Shown one piece after another: positions 26,535 through 35,635 of a DNA stretch of 64,000 bases. This DNA is from Fen-1298 sp963833465 (GTDB taxonomy: Bacteria; Bacteroidota; Ignavibacteria; UBA10030): NCBI GenBank assembly GCA_963833465.1, contig CAWHXW010000004.1:434001-498000 (forward strand), given 5' to 3'. The notes below the pieces were generated by a model, which worked only from the letters and a program-made list of their open reading frames with translations, was not told the DNA's origin and made no database searches. The translations under genes were made by a program, and so were the position numbers. Each line of letters starts with the position of its first letter. Position 1 is the first letter of the stretch.

Positions 26535-27011
26535 ATGAAATCATTGTTTTCTAATACAATCCTTATTCTTCTTATCAGAATATTTCTTGGCGGATTATTT
26601 GTTGTCGCCGGATTGGATAAGATTACGGATATACAGGCATTTGCAAATTCTGTTCTTCAATATAGGGTTGTTGGGCAAATGCTGGCAATGTGTACGGCTA
26701 CAATTCTTCCATCTTTGGAACTTCTCTGTGGACTTAGTTTAATTATTGGTATATATCCGCGCGGTTGTTCATTGCTTATTATCATTATGCTTGTTGGTTT
26801 TACCATCCTCGCTGCATCCGCTCTCTTTCGCGGACTTGATATTTCATGCGGATGTTTCACTCAAGATCCAAATGTCAGTAAAATTGGTTACTATAAAATT
26901 TTAGAGAATTGCGGATTGATCATTTTAAGTATATGGTTATTCCTCGTTCGTAATCAAGATATCAATCTCCTTCAATTTTTCCAGAAGCAGCCCGATAAAC
27001 CGAATAATTGA
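26535..27011 (+). CDS. MauE/DoxX-family redox-associated membrane protein
   Basis: A four-helix membrane protein of the MauE/DoxX group: spans at about 5-24 (ILILLIRIFLGGLFVVAGL), 45-66, 72-95 and 120-140. The conserved CGCF (DISCGCFTQDPN) loop follows the third span; in this family it is linked to disulfide or quinone-dependent redox chemistry. The 158-residue form starts at ATG 26535. Upstream in-frame ATGs at 26439 and 26448 would overlap the rhodanese gene and add an uncharacteristic polar leader. It follows the rhodanese gene and ends overlapping the region of the next start. Confidence 0.82.
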   Translation: MKSLFSNTILILLIRIFLGGLFVVAGLDKITDIQAFANSVLQYRVVGQMLAMCTATILPSLELLCGLSLIIGIYPRGCSLLIIIMLVGFTILAASALFRGLDISCGCFTQDPNVSKIGYYKILENCGLIILSIWLFLVRNQDINLLQFFQKQPDKPNN

Positions 27012-27013
27012 AC

Positions 27014-27595
27014 ATGCTTTCTTTTCTTATTGATGATGATATTGTTTTAAAAATTCTAGAACCGGAAGACGCTAATTTGCTGTTCGCATTGATTGAGAGC
27101 GACCGTTCATATTTGCGCCGGTGGCTGCCATGGGTAGATACAAATATAACTCTCGAAGACAGCAAGCTTTTCATCCTGTCGACAATTGAACAGCACAAAA
27201 TGAATCTTGGTTTTCAATGCGGTATATGGTTTCGCAGCATATTTGCAGGCATCATTGGTTTTCATCGTATAGATTGGATGAATAAAAATGTTGAAATCGG
27301 CTATTGGCTCGGTGAAAAATTTCAAGGTCAGGGTATTATGACTAAAGCATGCCACTTCCTTGTAGATTGCGCTTTCTCTGAATACCATCTTAACCGTGTT
27401 CAAATTCGCTGTGCTGTCGGCAATACGAAAAGCAACGCAATAATAGAGCGTCTCGGTTTTAATAAAGAAGGGATAACAAAACAGGCGGAGTTTTTATATG
27501 ACCACTATGTTGATTTGTTTGTATATGGTATGACAGCAGATGAATGGAAAGCAAATTATGGAATTCAATCGAACAAAATTAAACAGATTGATTAA
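27014..27595 (+). CDS. GNAT-family N-acetyltransferase (RimL/RimJ-like)
   Basis: An acetyl-CoA-dependent acetyltransferase of the RimJ/RimL/YdaF group, which acetylates ribosomal-protein N-termini or related targets. Visible features are LRRWLPWVDTNITLEDSK (about 35-52), IIGFHRIDWMNKNVEIGYWL and the acetyl-CoA pyrophosphate loop GEKFQGQGIMTKA (about 98-110), followed by the motif B region NTKSNAIIERLGFNKEG. 193 residues. The ATG at 27014 starts two bases after the previous stop, suggesting coupling. The target cannot be told from sequence. Confidence 0.88.
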   Translation: MLSFLIDDDIVLKILEPEDANLLFALIESDRSYLRRWLPWVDTNITLEDSKLFILSTIEQHKMNLGFQCGIWFRSIFAGIIGFHRIDWMNKNVEIGYWLGEKFQGQGIMTKACHFLVDCAFSEYHLNRVQIRCAVGNTKSNAIIERLGFNKEGITKQAEFLYDHYVDLFVYGMTADEWKANYGIQSNKIKQID

Positions 27596-27664
27596 TATAT
27601 AAATAAAAATTCACGGATGATTTATTATTTTTGAAATAGCATTCATTATTTTATAGAGGTCAAA

Positions 27665-28168
27665 ATGGAGGGTTCAATTAATTTTCTTTTTCACATTGTT
27701 GGTTTTGGATTGCTTTTCACATCGCTTCTGGGCGGATGGATCGTTGAGAGAAGAATTCGTTCAGAGAAGGACTGGAATCAAAAACTTTACATTGCAAAAA
27801 TCAACCGACATTTCGGATTTCTTTCACCTATCGCATCAGTCGTTTTGCTCCTTACCGGAATTGTGAACATTTTTAATATGTATAACGGCAACATCAATTT
27901 ATGGTACACCGAGGGTTGGTTAGTCGCTAAAATCATTCTCTTCACTTTCCTACTCATAAACGGAGCATTCTTCGGACCAATTCTTATCAGGCGCCGCACT
28001 AATTTGATGAAAAGCAGAACAGAAAACATGACTGCCGAAGATACAGAAAACACGTTCAAAATCCTAAGTAAAAGCATTACAACATTTTATCTTGTCCAAT
28101 TTCTTTTGCTTATAATCATTCTATGCCTATCTATAATGGGTGGCGGAAAACATTTTGGAATTATTTAA
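27665..28168 (+). CDS. Four-span membrane protein of unknown function (CopD/DUF2269-like)
   Basis: 167 residues with hydrophobic spans at about 6-25 (NFLFHIVGFGLLFTSLLGGW), 55-75, 86-108 and 138-158. A conserved-looking His pair lies in HIVGF and NRHFGF, and charged loops face the cytoplasm. The arrangement resembles the small CopD/DUF2269/DUF2214 group of putative heme-linked or copper-linked membrane proteins, but I cannot assign it firmly. GAGGTC precedes the ATG. It lies between the acetyltransferase and the YbjQ gene. Confidence 0.6.
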   Translation: MEGSINFLFHIVGFGLLFTSLLGGWIVERRIRSEKDWNQKLYIAKINRHFGFLSPIASVVLLLTGIVNIFNMYNGNINLWYTEGWLVAKIILFTFLLINGAFFGPILIRRRTNLMKSRTENMTAEDTENTFKILSKSITTFYLVQFLLLIIILCLSIMGGGKHFGII

Positions 28169-28197
28169 TTCTCAAATTCTAACGAAAGGATAATCGA

Positions 28198-28527
28198 ATG
28201 GATCATAAACTTGTAACAACCAATATTCAGCTTGATGGGTACCGCGTTGTAAAAAGTCTTGGAGTGGTACGCGGCATAATAGTGCGTTCGCGTTCGCTCT
28301 TCGGTAATATCGGAGCTGGATTCCAGATTCTTTTTGGCGGCAATATAAGTCTCTATTCTGAACTCTGCGAACAAACCCGCCGCGATGCTTACGAACTGAT
28401 GATACGACATGCGGAAGAAATCGGCGGCAATGCTGTTTTGGCTTTCCGCTATGACGCTACAGAAATAGCCGCAGGTGTTACTGAAGTATTGGCTTATGGA
28501 ACTGCTGTCGTAGTTGAAAAAGTTTGA
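28198..28527 (+). CDS. YbjQ/UPF0145 family protein
   Basis: A 109-residue member of the YbjQ (PF01906) family, pentameric small proteins of unknown role once annotated as heavy-metal-binding. Features match well: GYRVVKSLGVVRGIIVRSRS near 14-33, the Glu/Arg-rich ARRDAYELM-type helix, EEIGGNAVLAFRYDA, and the C-terminal VLAYGTAVVVEKV strand. AAAGGA precedes the ATG. It is the last gene of the plus-strand series and is followed by a strong terminator. Confidence 0.92.
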   Translation: MDHKLVTTNIQLDGYRVVKSLGVVRGIIVRSRSLFGNIGAGFQILFGGNISLYSELCEQTRRDAYELMIRHAEEIGGNAVLAFRYDATEIAAGVTEVLAYGTAVVVEKV

Positions 28528-28646
28528 GTTGAACTAAGCTATAACTATTTCTTTCAATCTAACTTTGTGTCAATTTTTTTCAAAGCAAGCGCGATTTAGT
28601 ATAATTACAGAAAATTGTATCTATGCAGGATAAAAATATTTGATAA

Positions 28647-28681
28647 GGAGCCGATTGATCTGCCAATTGGCTTCTTTTTTT
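28647..28681 (+). terminator. Intrinsic terminator after the YbjQ gene
   Basis: An 11-bp stem GGAGCCGATTG / CAATTGGCTTC (two G-U pairs) with a 6-base loop, followed by seven T. It lies 120 bases after the YbjQ stop and touches the convergent permease gene's stop codon. Confidence 0.85.
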
Positions 28682-29904
28682 ATTCATACCTAAGCGATTC
28701 AATAGGATCGAGATTGGCGGCTTTCCAAGCAGGATAAACACCGAATACAACTCCGACAAACGTCGTGATTGCAAATCCAATCAGTGCCCAATCAATCGGG
28801 AAAACCGGCGGGAAATTAAATACGAGCGCTGTTAAATTGCCGCCAAGTATTCCAAGTCCGACACCAATGATGCCTCCTATTTGACACAGCACAACAGCCT
28901 CTGTGATAAACTGCGACAGAATATTTGATTTGCGAGCACCAAGCGCTTTCCGAATACCAATTTCTCTGGTACGCTCGGTTACAGAGACAAGCATGATATT
29001 CATAATACCGATCCCCGCAGCTATCAACGCGATGAAACTCATAAATCCGACGCCAAGTTTGACATATAATGTAAAATCATTAAAAGTTGAAATTAGTGAA
29101 TCATTAGAAAAAATCGTGAAATCATCTTCATCGCCCGGCGCCACATCGCGTATAGTGCGAAGAGCCATTCGGGCTTCTTCGACACAATCGTCATATACCT
29201 CCGCATTTTTCGCCTTAATCATTATATGAATGCTTTGAAGCTTCCCGTAAGTATTTAAAAAAGAACTCAGAGGGATGACAACAAAGTTGTCAGTATTTCC
29301 GCCGAGACTTGAACCTTTAGAATCAAATGTTCCGATCACAGAATACCATTCATCGCCGATTCTAACTCTACTGCCGAGCGCACCGCCATGTGGAAAAAGT
29401 TTTTTCAAAACATCATTACCAAGTATTGTCGAATGAATACTATAACGCATTTCGTCATCCGTTAGACTTCTGCCTTCCTTAATTGTCCAATTATTTGTTT
29501 GCACTCCTTCCGGCTCTTCTCCGGCTATACTGACACTGGGATTCGTTTTCAGTGATCCGAATTGAATAGTTTGAGCGCCTTTCCATGCTTCAAGCGCAAC
29601 AGATTGGGCAAGTGTCATCTTTTCTTTGATGATCAATCCCTGTTCATAACGGATATCTTTTCTTTTCATAGCTTTAAGCCACTGTGTACGATTTGCCATA
29701 ACTGGCTGTTTTTGAATCTGGAATGTATTGGATCCAAGTCCGCTCAAACCATCCTCAATACTATTCTGCAGGTACTTGAACTGCAGTCATAACGCCGATA
29801 ATAGAAAAAACTCCAACAATGATGCCAAGCAAGGTCAAAGCCGAGCGAAGTTTGTTGGAACGAATGGCTGTTAATGACATTCTGAATATTTCAGAGAATT
29901 GCAT
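28680..29904 (-). pseudogene. MacB/FtsX-type ABC permease, third copy, one-base frameshift
   Basis: A tandem near-duplicate of the permease at 29945-31168. Starting at ATG 29904 (MQFSEIFRMSLTAIRSNKLR) it has the same first span, LTLLGIIVGVFSIIGVMTAV, but breaks at 29771/29772. The extra base of the CC (minus strand) turns VLQNSIEDGLSGLG into a stop after V-P-A-E. With one base removed it is 407 residues, like its neighbour. The remaining frame has the periplasmic MacB core domain and three C-terminal spans with the FtsX signature TERTREIGIRKALGARKSNIL. An internal start (29747) could yield only a truncated protein lacking span 1. Confidence 0.85.
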
Positions 29905-29944
29905 ATGTTATGTCGGAATAATGTAAATGTTTTTGATATCAACT

Positions 29945-31168
29945 TTATTCATATCTTAAAGATTCAATCGGGTCTAAATTTGCGGCTTTCCATGCAGGAT
30001 AGACTCCAAAAACTACTCCAACAAACGTAGTAATTGCAAATCCAATGAGAGCCCAATCAAGAGGAAATACGGGCGGAAAATTAAATGCGAGTGCAGTAAG
30101 ATTTCCGCCAAGCACACCGACCGCAATGCCAAGCAAACCGCCGATCTGACAAAGAACGACAGCTTCGGTAATAAACTGTGCTAAAATGTTTGAGCGCCGA
30201 GCTCCGATGGCTTTTCGAATTCCGATTTCTTTCGTTCGCTCTGTCACTGAAACCAGCATAATATTCATAATACCGACACCGGCTGCAATCAATGCAATAA
30301 AACTCATAAAACCTACACCAAGCTTTACATAAAGCGTAAAATCATTAAAAGTTGAAATAAGCGAGTCGTTTGAGGAAATAGAAAAATTATCTTCATCTCC
30401 GGGTGCGACTTTTCGTATTGTACGGAGAATCATCCGAGTTTCCTCTACACAATCATCGTATACATTAGAATCTTTTGCTTTGACCTTGAGATAGACACTG
30501 CGCACTTTTCCATATTGCTGCAGAAATGTACTTAATGGAATCATTACTTTGTTTTCATCATCCCCACCCATTGATGAACCTTTGGGTTCGATTGTCCCAA
30601 CAACAGTATAACGTTGGGCACCAACTTTAACAACACTGCCAACCGCTCCGCCATGAGGAAACAATTTCTTTACAACATCGTTCATGAGAACAACAACTGG
30701 AGCTGCATATTTCACATCGTCATATGTGATATTTCTTCCTTCTTTTATTGTCCAGTTATTAGTTTGGATTCCTTCCGGTTCTTCTCCTCCAACATTTACA
30801 TCCGGATTAGTTTTTAATGAGCCATATTGAATTGTTTCTGAGCGTTGCAATACTCCTATACCAACATATTGAGCAAGTGTAATTCGCTCTTTAGCTAATT
30901 TTGCCTGATCGTATGTGAGATCTTTCCATTTCAGCGCTCTTATCCACTGAGTACCATTTGCAATGACCGGCATTTTTTGAACCTGGAAAGTATTTGTTCC
31001 GAGATTACTTAGCCCGCTCTCGATGCTATTTTGTAAAACCTGAACCGCAGTCATAACGCCGATAATAGAAAAGACTCCGATAAAAATTCCAAGCAGTGTC
31101 AAAGCTGAGCGAAGTTTATTAGAACGAATAGCAGTCAAAGATATTTTTAGAATTTCAGAGAATTGCAT
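29945..31168 (-). CDS. MacB/FtsX-type ABC transporter permease
   Basis: Permease half of a MacB-type mechanotransmission exporter, 407 residues. Span 1 (LRSALTLLGIFIGVFSIIGV) is followed by a large periplasmic domain (about 45-270) and three C-terminal spans (GVGFMSFIALIAAGVGIMNI, AVVLCQIGGLLGIAVGVLG, FPLDWALIGFAITTFVGVVFGVYP). FtsX/MacB signatures TERTKEIGIRKAIGARRSNIL and PAWKAANLDPIESLRYE are present. It is 37 bases after the first permease and highly similar to the next gene, a tandem duplication. The ATPase is encoded separately (32440-33165), unlike fused E. coli MacB. Confidence 0.92.
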   Translation of the reverse strand: MQFSEILKISLTAIRSNKLRSALTLLGIFIGVFSIIGVMTAVQVLQNSIESGLSNLGTNTFQVQKMPVIANGTQWIRALKWKDLTYDQAKLAKERITLAQYVGIGVLQRSETIQYGSLKTNPDVNVGGEEPEGIQTNNWTIKEGRNITYDDVKYAAPVVVLMNDVVKKLFPHGGAVGSVVKVGAQRYTVVGTIEPKGSSMGGDDENKVMIPLSTFLQQYGKVRSVYLKVKAKDSNVYDDCVEETRMILRTIRKVAPGDEDNFSISSNDSLISTFNDFTLYVKLGVGFMSFIALIAAGVGIMNIMLVSVTERTKEIGIRKAIGARRSNILAQFITEAVVLCQIGGLLGIAVGVLGGNLTALAFNFPPVFPLDWALIGFAITTFVGVVFGVYPAWKAANLDPIESLRYE

Positions 31169-31205
31169 GAATCAAGACAAAAATAAAATTGTAAAAAGGC
31201 TTTTT

Positions 31206-32438
31206 CTATTCATATCTAAGTGCATCGACAGGATCGAGACGCGATGCACGATACGCCGGCAAAAATCCAGAAATAACTCCGACAAAAATTGAAACGAGCA
31301 GCGCAATGGCTACTACGCTTACGGGCATAGCTGTTGGAAGAAAAGTATCAATTATTAAACTTAGCGGAAAAGCAATAATAATTCCAATAATGCCGCCGAT
31401 GAGACATAACGCTGCAGATTCCATCAAAAACTGCATAAGAATTGTGCGCCGGGGTGCTCCGATTGCTTTGCGTATTCCAATTTCTCTTGTACGTTCTGTA
31501 ACCGATACAAACATAATATTCATAATTCCTATGCCGCCGACAAATAGCGACATACCTGTAATAAATAAACCTACGGCAGCAATAACACCACCGATTGTAT
31601 TGAAAGTCTGAATTAATATCTCTTGTTGGTTGATCGCAAAATCATCCGGATCTTTCGGTCTGAGGCCGCGTGATTTTCGCAAGATACCCCGGATTTCTTC
31701 TTTCGTGTCATCTAATTCATCAACAGATTTTGCTTTCACCATAATCTGGATACCGCCTCTAAATGACATAAATTCTTGAAAGAAACGATTAAGCGGTACA
31801 TAGACTCTATTATCTAAACTTTCTAATCCAAGAAAACTTCCTTGCTTATCGAAAACTCCCAAAATAGTAAAAGCATATCCGCCAATTCTAATCATTTTCC
31901 CAATAGGATTTTCATTTGGGAAAAGATTTGCAGCTACTTCAGAACCAATCGCGCATACAGGACGACCTCCATCTGCCTCCAGCCGCGTAAAAAAACGCCC
32001 GAACGCAACTGTCGCACCGCTGGTTTCAAGTAAATCTGCTCCGGTGCCGACTACCGTAACATTCTCTACTAACTTTTGTCCGTATTTGACATTTCGAATT
32101 GTTCCTGTAGCAGGATTTACAGCTTGTGCGTATTCTGAGTACTTTTCAATATCTTTTGCTTGCTGTATACGAACATCTCGCCGATTCTTGATTTTCCACC
32201 AATCATCTCCAGTATCGCCCCAAGGCCATTTCTGCACATATAATACATCGGAACCAAGAAGCGCTATACTTTTATTAAAGGCACGGTTGAGTCCTTCAAT
32301 CGCTGTTCCCATCAGTGTTACGGATACAATACCAATTACAATGCCTAGTGTTGTCAATACCGAGCGCATCTTGTTTGCACGGATAGCGGCAAATGCTATC
32401 GCCATTCCTTCTTTGAATTCATCAAAGATAAATTTCAT
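31206..32438 (-). CDS. MacB/FtsX-type ABC transporter permease
   Basis: A 410-residue permease of the same family as the two downstream copies but clearly divergent: span 1 MRSVLTTLGIVIGIVSVTLMG, periplasmic core domain with SLDNRVYVPLNRFFQEF, C-terminal spans ending LLVSIFVGVISGFLPAYRAS, and signature TERTREIGIRKAIGAPRRTIL. The stop of the ATPase gene and the start of this one are one base apart, so the two are translationally coupled and probably form the primary transporter. The later copies could form alternative or heterodimeric transporters. Confidence 0.92.
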   Translation of the reverse strand: MKFIFDEFKEGMAIAFAAIRANKMRSVLTTLGIVIGIVSVTLMGTAIEGLNRAFNKSIALLGSDVLYVQKWPWGDTGDDWWKIKNRRDVRIQQAKDIEKYSEYAQAVNPATGTIRNVKYGQKLVENVTVVGTGADLLETSGATVAFGRFFTRLEADGGRPVCAIGSEVAANLFPNENPIGKMIRIGGYAFTILGVFDKQGSFLGLESLDNRVYVPLNRFFQEFMSFRGGIQIMVKAKSVDELDDTKEEIRGILRKSRGLRPKDPDDFAINQQEILIQTFNTIGGVIAAVGLFITGMSLFVGGIGIMNIMFVSVTERTREIGIRKAIGAPRRTILMQFLMESAALCLIGGIIGIIIAFPLSLIIDTFLPTAMPVSVVAIALLVSIFVGVISGFLPAYRASRLDPVDALRYE

Positions 32439-32439
32439 G

Positions 32440-33165
32440 CTATGCCATTACTGTTGTTGGATGTGTTATGACTTTTCGATTTTTAATTGGTTCATCTACT
32501 TCTATCTTGCCATCGCGCAGACGAATACGGCGATGCGCATGCAATGCAATATCCTCTTCGTGCGTAACGAGGATAATTGTATTGCCTTCCTTGTGCAGTG
32601 TATCGAATAACATCATAATTTCATCGCCGGTTTTTGTATCAAGATTTCCAGTTGGTTCATCTGCAAGTAAAATGGATGGCCGTGTCACAAGAGCGCGTGC
32701 TATTGAAACACGCTGGCGCTGTCCGCCGGATAACTCATTTGGCTTGTGATGGATACGATCCGATAATCCTACGCGTTCAATTGCAGCGCGAGATATTTTT
32801 TTTCTCTCCATTGACCCAACTCCGCCATAAATAAGCGGAAGTTCAACATTGTGAAGGATATCCGATCTGGCAAGCAAATTAAATGTCTGGAAAACAAATC
32901 CTATTTCTTTATTCCGAATTTTAGCAAGCTGATTATCATTCATATCGCTGACGTTAATGTTGTTCAATTCGTACAAACCTGAAGTAGGTGTATCAAGACA
33001 GCCAACAATATTCATCAACGTTGACTTACCGGAACCTGATGGACCCATAATCGCAACATATTCATTTTTTTGAATCTGGATTGAGACACCATCTAGGGCA
33101 TGAACTTTTTCTTCGCCTACCTGATAGAATTTTGTAATGTTCGTGAGTTGAATAATAACTGGCAT
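32440..33165 (-). CDS. ABC transporter ATP-binding protein (MacB/LolD type)
   Basis: The ATPase that powers the adjacent permeases, 241 residues. Walker A is GPSGSGKST (41-49), Q-loop IGFVFQTFNLLARSD, signature LSGGQRQRVSIARAL, Walker B SILLADEPTGNLDT and H-loop VTHE. This is the 3.A.1.122/125 type used by MacB and LolCDE. It carries a short C-terminal extension (VDEPIKNRKVITHPTTVMA). It lies 17 bases after the TPR gene and one base before the first permease. Confidence 0.95.
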   Translation of the reverse strand: MPVIIQLTNITKFYQVGEEKVHALDGVSIQIQKNEYVAIMGPSGSGKSTLMNIVGCLDTPTSGLYELNNINVSDMNDNQLAKIRNKEIGFVFQTFNLLARSDILHNVELPLIYGGVGSMERKKISRAAIERVGLSDRIHHKPNELSGGQRQRVSIARALVTRPSILLADEPTGNLDTKTGDEIMMLFDTLHKEGNTIILVTHEEDIALHAHRRIRLRDGKIEVDEPIKNRKVITHPTTVMA

Positions 33166-33182
33166 TCCGGTTTCCTTTTTCG

Positions 33183-34160
33183 TTACTCCACTTCTTTTAA
33201 TTTTTTTTCTGCCTGATCTTTGTAATATTCATTCTGTGCAGCCGAAATTGCTTTTTGATAACACTCTTTTGCTTCTTTTTTCTGGCCCTTTGCCTGAAAT
33301 GCTTCGCCCATAGAAATAATTGCTGGAACAAAATCCTTATCAATATTTAACGATTTATTCAAATTTGTCATCGCCAGGTCTATTTCACCTTTCTTCAATA
33401 AAGCCTCTGCAAGACTTTGATAAGAATCTGCCGTATCCGGCCGCATCATAACATACTTTTGCAAATACTTAACTGCATCATTGCAATTTTCTTCATACAA
33501 ACAAAAATATCCGTAGTTTTTCCAGACACGCCAATCTTTTGGGTACGAATTTACAAGTATTTTATATTCCTTTTCAGCATCATCGTTTTTCTTCGCACGA
33601 GCTAAAAAAGAAGCTTTAACAAAACGGCCTTGTATCTCGTCAAGTTTGATAACCTCATCTAATTGCTTCCATCCTTCTTCTTCATCGCCGCCCATAATGG
33701 AAGGAGCTAACATATAATAATTAGCTAATCCGACTCGTGCGGAGATATGCCGAGGATCAAGTTCTACCGCTCGCTTAAATGCATTTTTTATTTTAGGTGC
33801 AAGAAACGCTTGTTTAATTATACCGGCTTTTTGTGTTTTCTCACCCAAAGCTACTCCATATCGAAATTCGTAATCCGCTTTATTTGGATTTATGTCAACT
33901 GCTTTTTCTAGTTCGTCAACAGCTTTATCAACATCTCGGTCTTTGTATCCACGACTGAGTAATAGCCAGCCAAGATGATAATGTGCTTCAGCATCATTAT
34001 TATTTTTCTCTAAAATTTGTCCAAACACTACTTTCGCTTCTGCATATTTCTTTTGCTGAACAAGTGCAACACCTTCGTCGATTGTTTGTGCAAATAAGCT
34101 TACTTGCATCAAGACAAACGCCGCAAGCGTTATCATTCCTATGTTAAGCAGGTCTTTCAT
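33183..34160 (-). CDS. Exported TPR-repeat protein in the export operon
   Basis: 325 residues from ATG 34160, chosen because it begins with a signal peptide (MKDLLNIGMITLAAFVLMQV, then SLFAQ). The mature part consists of TPR units: EGVALVQQKKYAEAKVVFGQ, AEAHYHLGWLLLSRGYK, AVDELEKAVDINPNKADYEF, ARVGLANYYMLAPSIMGGDE, DWRVWKNYGYFCLYEENCND and SYQSLAEALLKKGEIDLAM. It is a probable periplasmic scaffold or adaptor. Its position between the membrane-fusion protein (163 bases) and the ATPase (17 bases) suggests an accessory role in the exporter, which is not a standard component of MacAB-TolC. Confidence 0.8.
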   Translation of the reverse strand: MKDLLNIGMITLAAFVLMQVSLFAQTIDEGVALVQQKKYAEAKVVFGQILEKNNNDAEAHYHLGWLLLSRGYKDRDVDKAVDELEKAVDINPNKADYEFRYGVALGEKTQKAGIIKQAFLAPKIKNAFKRAVELDPRHISARVGLANYYMLAPSIMGGDEEEGWKQLDEVIKLDEIQGRFVKASFLARAKKNDDAEKEYKILVNSYPKDWRVWKNYGYFCLYEENCNDAVKYLQKYVMMRPDTADSYQSLAEALLKKGEIDLAMTNLNKSLNIDKDFVPAIISMGEAFQAKGQKKEAKECYQKAISAAQNEYYKDQAEKKLKEVE

Positions 34161-34323
34161 AACCCATCTTTTCTTTTCATTTTCCAGCAATCAATTTCAG
34201 TATTTGACAATTAACTACAATCATTTTCGACATTATTAATTTCGCCTCTAGTAAAACTTCAATATTCCATAAATGTTTTGCTTTTTACATTTTACCTTAA
34301 ACTTTATACACGACAGCGTTTTT

Positions 34324-35589
34324 CTACTTTTTATCGACATCGGCGCTTGCACCAGTTTTTCTTACGGACTTATTGTCAACTTTCACTTTTGAATCAACTT
34401 CCAGGTCTCGATTGATCGCTTTGAACGGTCCTGATACAACTTCTTTGCCATCAAGCCCGTCTGCCTTCACTTCAACGTATGTATCATTGCTGATACCGCG
34501 TTTTACAGGTACGGTCTTGGCAATTCCATCTTTGACAACAAAGATAACTTCTTCAAGCTTGTCTTCTTCCTTCTTTTTACCGGCAGCTAATTGTGCTTCC
34601 CCTTCTTTAGGTTCATCTTGAATCTCTTTCTTTGACGTACGCACTGTGACAGATTGGATAGGCACTGTTAATACATTAGAATGTGTTTCTGTTTCAATAT
34701 CTGCTGACATCGACATACCAGGCCGGAACTGGATACCCTCAGGAGTATTGATACGGATACGAACTTCGAAGTTTGTCACCGCATCCTGCGTTCCAGTGCC
34801 AGTCGTTGTTGCAGTATTAGCAATTTGAGTAACAACGCCGACAAATTTACGATCTTGATATGAATCTACTTCGATTCGTGCCGTATCATCTTTTTGCACC
34901 ATTACTACATCATTCTCGCCTACATCAACGCGCGCTTCCATCTTCGTAAGATCAGCAACTGTCATAATCTCCGTGCCTTGAGTGAATGTACTTCCACTCA
35001 CACGTTCACCGAGTTCCCTCGGTAAATTACTAATTGTTCCATCCATCGGAGAATAGATAGATGTTTTTAAAAGCGATTCGTATGACTCTTTCGCACTCGC
35101 AACTGCTTGCACATAGTTTGCTTTTGTTCCTTCATAATCAGCTTTGGCAATATCCATATCTGCGTCGGATATAAGCTTCTTTCCAAATAGACCTAAAGCA
35201 CGTTTATAATTTGCTTCAGATTTTTCTAAAGTCGCCTTCACCATTGCAATATTTCCTTGTGCCCGATCATAGTCCGCTTGATAGGCATCTGGTTTGATGC
35301 GAGTAAGCAATTGACCTTTGTGGACCGACTGCCCTTCTTTGACCGGCAATTCGATGATTTCTCCGCTGACTTCTGCATTGATCACAACTTGTGTAATCGG
35401 TTGAATTTTTCCTGTAGCAGACACAATTTGTGTAATCGTTCTATGCTGGACTTTTTCGGTTTGCACGGTGATGATAGGTTCTCGCTTGCTTCCAAGAAAC
35501 ACCAACGCGACGAGGATAATTAAGAATACCCCAATGATAGAAAAGATTATAATCTTCTTTTTATTTTTTTTCCCATTCCCATTTGCCAT
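34324..35589 (-). CDS. MacA/HlyD-type periplasmic membrane-fusion protein
   Basis: A periplasmic adaptor joining the inner-membrane permease to the TolC-like channel, 421 residues. An N-terminal anchor (KIIIFSIIGVFLIILVALVF) is followed by a lipoyl half-motif (VVINAEVSGEIIELPVKEGQ, then SVHKGQLLTRI), an alpha-hairpin of moderate length (about 95-165), the second lipoyl half (SPMDGTISNLPRELGERVSG) and beta-barrel domains (MTVADLTKMEARVDVGENDV). The C-terminus has a Lys/Glu-rich insertion (GKKKEEDKLEEVIFVV) typical of MacA-like proteins in this group. It starts 46 bases after the outer-membrane gene's stop. Confidence 0.93.
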   Translation of the reverse strand: MANGNGKKNKKKIIIFSIIGVFLIILVALVFLGSKREPIITVQTEKVQHRTITQIVSATGKIQPITQVVINAEVSGEIIELPVKEGQSVHKGQLLTRIKPDAYQADYDRAQGNIAMVKATLEKSEANYKRALGLFGKKLISDADMDIAKADYEGTKANYVQAVASAKESYESLLKTSIYSPMDGTISNLPRELGERVSGSTFTQGTEIMTVADLTKMEARVDVGENDVVMVQKDDTARIEVDSYQDRKFVGVVTQIANTATTTGTGTQDAVTNFEVRIRINTPEGIQFRPGMSMSADIETETHSNVLTVPIQSVTVRTSKKEIQDEPKEGEAQLAAGKKKEEDKLEEVIFVVKDGIAKTVPVKRGISNDTYVEVKADGLDGKEVVSGPFKAINRDLEVDSKVKVDNKSVRKTGASADVDKK

Positions 35590-35635
35590 TGTTTACTCCT
35601 GAAGAATTTTACTCTGATGATTTCGATAGTTTATC

